A stretch of DNA of 6,749 nt, from assembly GCA_021776755.1 (NCBI GenBank), contig JAJFFI010000006.1:1-6749 (forward strand), written 5' to 3'. Position 1 is the stretch's first letter. The number at the start of each line of letters is the position of its first letter. Below are positions 1 through 3,189 of this stretch, in pieces. The DNA comes from Alphaproteobacteria bacterium. Lineage in GTDB: Bacteria > Pseudomonadota > Alphaproteobacteria > JAJFFI01. The notes beneath the pieces are model-generated. The model saw only the letters and a program-made list of their open reading frames with translations. It was not told the origin of the DNA and made no database searches. The position numbers were made by a program, and so were the translations under genes.

Positions 1-77
1 CCAGCCGAGCCGGCGCCGATGACCGCGAGATCATAGCGTCCGTTCTTCTCCACCGAAGCGCCACTGGACTTACCCAT
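1..77 (-). CDS. merA: Mercuric reductase MerA, N-terminal fragment
   Basis: This is the 5' end of a gene that continues past the left edge; 25 complete codons are visible. The product starts MGKSSGASVEKNGRYDLA and runs straight into VIGAGSAG, the dinucleotide-binding GxGxxG motif of the pyridine nucleotide-disulfide oxidoreductase family. Mercuric reductase is a cytosolic FAD/NADPH flavoenzyme that reduces Hg(II) to volatile Hg(0). The name rests mostly on context: the ATG overlaps the merF stop codon by one base (TAATG), which implies translational coupling in a merF-merA operon under a MerR-type promoter. No strong Shine-Dalgarno is visible before the start, consistent with coupling. The FAD motif begins at about residue 19, so there is no room for an N-terminal NmerA (heavy-metal-associated) domain. 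The catalytic cysteine pair lies outside the window. Another flavin disulfide reductase is possible but less likely next to merF. Confidence 0.8.
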   Translation of the reverse strand, partial: MGKSSGASVEKNGRYDLAVIGAGSA

Positions 78-307
78 TACGGTATCTGCTCGCTGTTTTC
101 CCGTTGGCTCCGGCTGCGCCGGTAAAGGGCGTAGATCGTGATGAGAATGAAGATCGCGAGCGCCGGAAACAGGACATAGTCCAGATAGCCAATCACCGCC
201 GACAGGCCGACCGCGCCGACGAGCACGACGAGCACCGGTGTGAAGCAGCAGAGCGCGGCAATTACCGTGCCGGCAATTCCAACCTTGAGCAGACCTTTGT
301 CGGTCAT
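77..307 (-). CDS. merF: Mercuric ion transporter MerF
   Basis: This 76-residue inner-membrane protein has two predicted transmembrane helices, at roughly residues 6-33 and 37-62, and ends in a basic cytosolic tail. The first helix carries the vicinal cysteines C20-C21 in the motif ALCCFTP, and a GLSA..GYLDYVLFPALAIF stretch follows; this is characteristic of MerF. MerF moves Hg(II) across the inner membrane and hands it to MerA. Characterised MerF proteins are about 81 residues and carry a second cysteine pair near the C-terminus. Here the tail (RRSRSQRENSEQIP) has no cysteine at all. The start has a GAGG ribosome-binding site at 317-320, 9 nt upstream. The gene is first in the operon and overlaps merA by one base. 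No merT or merP is in view, so MerF may be the only importer, although genes beyond the left edge cannot be excluded. Confidence 0.88.
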   Translation of the reverse strand: MTDKGLLKVGIAGTVIAALCCFTPVLVVLVGAVGLSAVIGYLDYVLFPALAIFILITIYALYRRSRSQRENSEQIP

Positions 308-387
308 GGATTAGCGCCTCACGAAAACGGGAAGGACGCGAGGCCGAAGCCGACGATTTTCGTAGCGATTGATTTTCATAACGGCCG

Positions 388-418
388 ACTCTACATCCTG
401 TAGCTACTACAGGTTCAA
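388..418 (-). promoter_or_regulatory. MerR-type promoter of merF-merA
   Basis: Read on the minus strand, TTGAAC (413-418) and TAGAGT (388-393) form -35 and -10 boxes separated by exactly 19 bp. A spacer of 19 bp instead of 17 is the hallmark of promoters activated by MerR-family proteins, which untwist the DNA to realign the two boxes. Each hexamer matches its sigma-70 consensus at 4 of 6 positions. The expected start of transcription is near 381, giving a merF leader of about 75 nt. The promoter lies between the divergent merR and merF genes, so one operator can control both. Confidence 0.85.
397..413. promoter_or_regulatory. MerR operator dyad
   Basis: CCTGTAG (397-403) and CTACAGG (407-413) are perfect inverted repeats separated by 3 bp. 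The dyad fills most of the 19-bp spacer of the merF promoter, where MerR-family dimers bind. The 7-3-7 geometry is typical of the family. The arms differ from the GTAC-centred arms of the Tn501/Tn21 mer operators as I recall them, so the regulator's DNA-reading helix may also differ. Confidence 0.8.
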
Positions 419-433
419 GGGTACATTTCGTCC

Positions 434-850
434 ATGGCAATTAACGACACCAGCACACCGATCACCCGGGGCGCGCTTGCCAGGCGCTCCGGCTGTCACA
501 TCGAAACCGTGAGGTATTACGAGAAGATAGGGTTGCTGCCCGCGCCCATGCGATCGGACGGAGGGCACAGATTGTACCGGGCCATCGATCAACGCCGGCT
601 GCGCTTTATCCTGCGCGGAAGAGAACTCGGCTTCAGCATCGCCGAATTGCGGAGCCTGATGTCGATGGCCGATTCAGACAATTATACGTGCGGAGAAATT
701 CACGGCATCACGACCGATCACCTGCGAGGCATCCGCGCAAAAATAAACGATCTCAAGCGGCTGGAGCGTACGTTGTCGGGAATCGCGGAGGACTGCAAAG
801 GCGGCGACGTCCCCGACTGTCCGGTGATCGACGCACTTTGGGCAGGCTAG
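434..850 (+). CDS. merR: MerR-family regulator, probably Hg(II)-responsive MerR
   Basis: This 138-residue cytosolic protein represses and, with metal bound, activates the divergent merF-merA promoter. The N-terminus is a winged helix-turn-helix: ITRGALARRSGCHIETVRYY (residues 10-29), then KIGLLP and GGHRLY. A dimerisation helix follows at about residues 83-118. Cysteines C86, C121 and C129 fall where MerR uses C82, C117 and C126 to bind one Hg(II) across the dimer; a further C21 lies in the DNA-binding domain. The metal loop C121-KGGDVPD-C129 has seven residues between its cysteines, one fewer than Tn501 MerR and equal to CueR, but C86 is a MerR/PbrR-type feature absent from CueR. The divergent mer operon argues for mercury. 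Only a weak AAGGG (417-421) sits 12 nt before the ATG. The length is normal for the family. Cu, Pb or Cd sensing is a less likely alternative. Confidence 0.85.
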   Translation: MAINDTSTPITRGALARRSGCHIETVRYYEKIGLLPAPMRSDGGHRLYRAIDQRRLRFILRGRELGFSIAELRSLMSMADSDNYTCGEIHGITTDHLRGIRAKINDLKRLERTLSGIAEDCKGGDVPDCPVIDALWAG

Positions 851-869
851 GGCGGCCGATTGCGCCCTA
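848..869. terminator. Convergent hairpin spanning the merR and amiC stop codons
   Basis: TAGGGCG (848-854) and CGCCCTA (863-869) are a perfect 7-bp inverted repeat around an 8-nt loop. The outer three bases of the arms are the TAG stop of merR (+) and the TAG stop of amiC (-). The hairpin reads the same on both strands and occupies the whole 16-bp gap between the convergent genes, so a bidirectional terminator is the natural reading. Neither side has a T-tract, so termination may be weak or depend on other factors. Confidence 0.5.
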
Positions 870-2330
870 CCGCTGCGCGAGCCGGTCTTTCAGCGCGAAA
901 TACTTGTCGGCGGCGCGGACGATGGCGGTTGCCAGTTTCGCCCGGTACTTGCTGGTGCGGAGCAGTTTTTCATCGGTGCGGTTCGAGAGAAACCCGAGCT
1001 CGACGAGAACCGCCGGCACGTCCGGCGCCTTCAGCACCACGAAGCCCGCGAAGCGGTGCGTGCGAAAGAGGGTCTCGATCTTGTGGGCCTGGAAGGAGCC
1101 GATCAGCGTGGTCGCGAACTGGGCGGATTCATTCATCGTGTCGCGCTGGGCAAGATCGATCAGGATCTTCGAGACCTGCCGGTCTTCGTGCCGGAGATCG
1201 ATTCCGGCGACATGGCCGGACTCGTTCTCGCGCCGGGCGAGCCGGGCGGCCTCGCGGTCGGACGCGTTCTCCGAAAGCGTGTAGACCGCAGCCCCCCTCA
1301 CCTTCCGCCGCGTGATGGTGTCGGCGTGAAGCGAGATGAAGAGATCCGCCTTGGCCTTCCGCGCGATTGCGATGCGCTCGCGGAGCGGCACGATCCGGTC
1401 GCCGTCGCGGGTCATCACGACCTTGTAGCGCTTGGTCGCGAGAAAGCTGCGCCGGAGCTTGCGCGCGGTGTAGAGCGTGATGGTCTTCTCGAAGGCGCCG
1501 CTGATCCCGGTCGCCCCCGGGTCGGGGCCACCATGGCCCGCGTCGATCACGACCACACGCTTGCGGGTGAGTTTCTTGCGGGCTGCCTCCCGTGCCTTGT
1601 GGAGATTGCCGGGCATGGTCGCGGCCCGGGGCTTGGCCCCCGATTTTGCGCCAGGCACGATCCGGCGCGGCTTGCCTTCTTCACCCGGGACGGCTCCGGT
1701 GGCATTGCCGGAGGTCGCGGTCGAGGTGTTCTGGGTGCTGGCCGTCTCGATGCCGCCCTGGCGCTCGGCCTCACGGAGGTATTCCTCCTCGGTGACCGGT
1801 TTCATGTCGACCACGAGACGATACTTGAAGGGCCCCGCCGGCGGCAGCACGAAGGTCTGGTGGATCAGCGCGGGCGAGTTCAGGTCGAGCACGATGCGGG
1901 TGTTGCCGCCGCCGATCTCGCCGGTCCGGTAGCCGCCGATCAGACCGTCCTTCGAGAGCGGCAATTTGGAGCCGATCTTCCAGTCCACGGGCTGCATGTC
2001 GATCACCACCCGGTAGGGATCGTTCAGCGTGAACGAGCGGAAGGCAACCTTCTTCGAGACATCGAGCACGAAGCGCGTCGTGCGATTGGCCTGCAGGCCG
2101 ATGCGGATGCTGGTGACCGACGGCAGGTTGGCGCGCAGGCTTGCTTCCGATGCGACCGGCCGGGTGCCCGACTGCCGCGCGCCCCCGGTTCCGGCCTCGG
2201 CGCCGGACTGGGCGCGAACATCCTGGGCCGGCCCGATGCCGAGCGCCAGAGCACACAGGCCGGCAACCACCGCCATGCGGGCAGCCTGCGGGAGTTTCCG
2301 GACTTCAGGGGGTGTCAGCAATCGCCACAT
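867..2330 (-). CDS. amiC: Periplasmic N-acetylmuramoyl-L-alanine amidase (AmiC type)
   Basis: This 487-residue zinc enzyme cuts the amide bond between MurNAc and L-alanine in peptidoglycan, which in this family serves septal splitting during division. Residues 1-40 form a signal peptide: a basic start, the hydrophobic core MAVVAGLCALALGIG, and a VRA cleavage site before Q41. An AMIN domain for peptidoglycan or septum targeting covers about residues 68-178, followed by a low-complexity linker to about 255. The Amidase_3 catalytic domain covers about residues 258-477. Expected zinc ligands are H266 (DAGHGG), E281 (GAFEK) and H335 (SLHAD), with catalytic E444 (VELGFLSN). All key residues are present. 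The first ATG is chosen because it supplies a basic n-region; the GGAGAG upstream (2345-2350) is rather far at 14 nt, and an internal ATG at residue 19 is a less likely start. The gene diverges from rne, an arrangement common in alphaproteobacteria. Confidence 0.93.
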   Translation of the reverse strand: MWRLLTPPEVRKLPQAARMAVVAGLCALALGIGPAQDVRAQSGAEAGTGGARQSGTRPVASEASLRANLPSVTSIRIGLQANRTTRFVLDVSKKVAFRSFTLNDPYRVVIDMQPVDWKIGSKLPLSKDGLIGGYRTGEIGGGNTRIVLDLNSPALIHQTFVLPPAGPFKYRLVVDMKPVTEEEYLREAERQGGIETASTQNTSTATSGNATGAVPGEEGKPRRIVPGAKSGAKPRAATMPGNLHKAREAARKKLTRKRVVVIDAGHGGPDPGATGISGAFEKTITLYTARKLRRSFLATKRYKVVMTRDGDRIVPLRERIAIARKAKADLFISLHADTITRRKVRGAAVYTLSENASDREAARLARRENESGHVAGIDLRHEDRQVSKILIDLAQRDTMNESAQFATTLIGSFQAHKIETLFRTHRFAGFVVLKAPDVPAVLVELGFLSNRTDEKLLRTSKYRAKLATAIVRAADKYFALKDRLAQR

Positions 2331-2371
2331 CTTGCGCGCCGCAGCTCTCCAACCTCAATATATTTGGACCA

Positions 2372-2401
2372 AGTATAGGCAAGAGATTAGTTAATGATCA
2401 A
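2372..2401 (-). promoter_or_regulatory. Candidate sigma-70-like promoter of amiC
   Basis: On the minus strand TTGATC (2396-2401) and TATACT (2372-2377) are separated by 18 bp. They match the -35 and -10 consensus at 4 and 5 of 6 positions. Transcription would begin near 2365, leaving a leader of about 35 nt before the amiC ATG. The site lies in the only markedly AT-rich stretch of the region. It was identified by consensus alone. Confidence 0.45.
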
Positions 2402-2416
2402 TGAACAAAGAGTTAA
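2391..2416 (-). promoter_or_regulatory. Tandem CtrA-like half-sites at the amiC promoter
   Basis: On the plus strand, TTAA (2391-2394), TGAA (2402-2405) and TTAA (2413-2416) are each separated by exactly 7 bp. Read on the minus strand this is TTAA-N7-TTCA-N7-TTAAC, two overlapping near-matches to the CtrA consensus TTAA-N7-TTAAC that share the middle half-site, each with one mismatch. The array overlaps the proposed -35 box of amiC. CtrA is the alphaproteobacterial cell-cycle or motility response regulator. An effect on amiC, rne or neither is inference, and AT-rich DNA can produce such matches by chance. Confidence 0.35.
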
Positions 2417-2572
2417 TGGCACAGTATTTTCCCTTATTTTCCACTGACTTGCACAAACCCAATTCTTGACGATACTGCTGCCGCGCCCGCAAAGGGAGCC
2501 GGTGACGGGCGGCAAACTGCCCGCGGATTCCGGCAATCCCGGCGCAATGCGCATGACTCTTTCGGGCCGGCG

Positions 2573-2610
2573 CGGCGCCGGAAGCCCGGAATATCCCGGT
2601 TCTGGCGCCG
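2573..2610 (+). repeat. Strong 15-bp hairpin upstream of rne
   Basis: The outer arms CGGCGCC (2573-2579) and GGCGCCG (2604-2610) pair completely. The stem continues with GGAA (2580-2583) against TTCT (2600-2603, one G-T pair), then a 2-nt bulge, then CCGG (2586-2589) against CCGG (2596-2599), closing on a 6-nt loop. That gives about 15 pairs with one small bulge, the most stable structure in the window by eye. No T-tract follows on either strand, so a classical terminator is unlikely. It could be part of the rne leader or a copy of a dispersed palindromic repeat. Confidence 0.6.
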
Positions 2611-2618
2611 GTCGCGGG

Positions 2619-2687
2619 AGACTTACCGAGGGCAAGTCGCGGTTTCTGTTGTCCGATTGAAGTCGCGGGCTTATGTTAGGTAAGTCT
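2619..2687 (+). repeat. Inverted repeat enclosing GTCGCGG direct repeats
   Basis: AGACTTACC (2619-2627) and GGTAAGTCT (2679-2687) are perfect 9-bp inverted repeats with a 51-nt interval. GTCGCGG occurs three times at near-constant spacing: 2611-2617, 2636-2642 and 2662-2668. The last two copies extend to AAGTCGCGG. The left arm's GACTT could therefore pair with any of three AAGTC copies, at 2634-2638, 2660-2664 or 2682-2686. Function unknown. Confidence 0.45.
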
Positions 2688-2756
2688 GCCGTCGGTACGA
2701 CTCTGGTGACGTCCAACCGATATCACCGGAATGCCGAGGCGGAGGGGGTTGACCCT

Positions 2757-2830
2757 GGTGCGATTTCGAGCACCCGACGAATCCGCAAAGCGGCCCCTCT
2801 TCGAGAGATGAGGGGCGGTCCCGCAAGGGA
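2757..2830 (+). repeat. Cluster of three small hairpins upstream of rne
   Basis: Three stems follow one another. GGTGC (2757-2761) pairs with GCACC (2770-2774). GCCCCTC (2793-2799) pairs with GAGGGGC (2810-2816) over a 10-nt loop. TCCC (2819-2822) pairs with GGGA (2827-2830) across a GCAA loop, a stable GNRA tetraloop. Closely packed stems with a GNRA loop suggest folded RNA rather than plain spacer. I do not recognise a known RNA family. Confidence 0.4.
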
Positions 2831-2870
2831 TTACTTTCCGGTCGCCGGGGCAAGCGAAAAGCACATAGAG

Positions 2871-2900
2871 CCGGTATCACCCGCATGGGGCGGGGGCCGG
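2871..2900 (+). repeat. Nested hairpin upstream of rne
   Basis: An outer CCGG (2871-2874) pairs with CCGG (2897-2900), and an inner CCCGC (2880-2884) pairs with GCGGG (2890-2894) around a 5-nt loop. Five and two unpaired bases separate the two segments, giving 9 pairs with an internal loop. No T-run follows. It is probably another element of the rne leader. Confidence 0.4.
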
Positions 2901-3016
2901 AGGGCGCCAACTTCTTCGTATCCGGCAGACGGACACACGAGGCAAACGCGAAGACCGCACGGATGATGGCCCTACACACAAATGCCTGTCCGGATCGCTC
3001 CCCCAAGCGGCCAGCC

Positions 3017-3057
3017 GGCGCGGCGGATAAAATCCGCCCCGCCCCCTGCGCCGCGCC
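3017..3057 (+). promoter_or_regulatory. Mutually exclusive stems in the proximal rne leader
   Basis: In one fold, GGCG-C-GGCGGAT (3017-3028) pairs with ATCCGCC-C-CGCC (3032-3043) over an AAA loop: 11 pairs with one C-C mismatch. In the other, GGCGCGGCG (3017-3025) pairs perfectly with CGCCGCGCC (3049-3057) over 9 pairs. Both use the same 5' arm and cannot form together. The element ends about 130 nt before the rne start codon. This is switch-like geometry, though GC-rich DNA makes such alternatives fairly easy by chance. Confidence 0.4.
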
Positions 3058-3179
3058 AGTTCCTGTGCATGTCCCGTTGAGGACGCCGGGTGGCAAGAGC
3101 ACGCGCGATCTCCGCATGCAGAATACGACACACCACACACCGCTGCTGTGGCCGGCCCTGTTGGCCCGCCCCGCGGCGT

Positions 3180-3185
3180 GGAGAG
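3180..3185 (+). promoter_or_regulatory. Ribosome binding site that fixes the rne start
   Basis: GGAGAG lies 4 nt before the ATG at 3190. It supports that ATG over an in-frame GTG at 3148, which would add 14 residues (MAGPVGPPRGVERF) that do not resemble the start of RNase E. From 3190 the protein begins MVKRMLIDGTQPEETRVVVV, close to typical alphaproteobacterial RNase E. Confidence 0.75.
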
Positions 3186-3189
3186 ATTC

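Larger units (their letters stand above)
2402..3189 (+). promoter_or_regulatory. Long gene-free upstream region of rne
   Basis: About 790 bp separate the amiC promoter from the rne start codon, and no reading frame here has convincing coding character or a family signature. The left end (to about 2470) is AT-rich and probably carries the rne promoter; TTGCAC (2449-2454) and GATACT (2471-2476) with a 16-bp spacer is the best pair I find, and it is weak. The rest is GC-rich and crowded with inverted repeats, listed separately. RNase E genes in other bacteria are known to have long, structured leaders; in E. coli the 5' UTR senses RNase E activity and sets rne mRNA decay. A comparable leader is plausible here, but the transcription start is unknown and a separate small RNA gene cannot be excluded. 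Confidence 0.6.

Noticed and set aside
104..403. 99-codon plus-strand frame across merF and the mer promoter
   Set aside because: It is antisense to merF and overlaps the mer operator; its residue composition is a shadow of the coding strand.
1056..2378. 440-codon open frame on the plus strand opposite amiC
   Set aside because: It is antisense to an amidase with all catalytic residues intact. The translation lacks any recognisable fold and is explained by GC-biased codon use.
2449..2476. TTGCAC / GATACT pair as the rne promoter
   Set aside because: The -35 matches only 3 of 6 consensus bases and the spacer is 16 bp, so it is mentioned under the upstream region but not called as a promoter.
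2673..2966. 97-codon frame in the rne upstream region as a possible small gene
   Set aside because: It has no ribosome-binding site, a composition unlike a real protein, no family signature, and lies over several hairpins.
3148..3189. Upstream GTG start extending RNase E by 14 residues
   Set aside because: The ATG at 3190 has a good GGAGAG site and matches the usual RNase E N-terminus; the extension does not.
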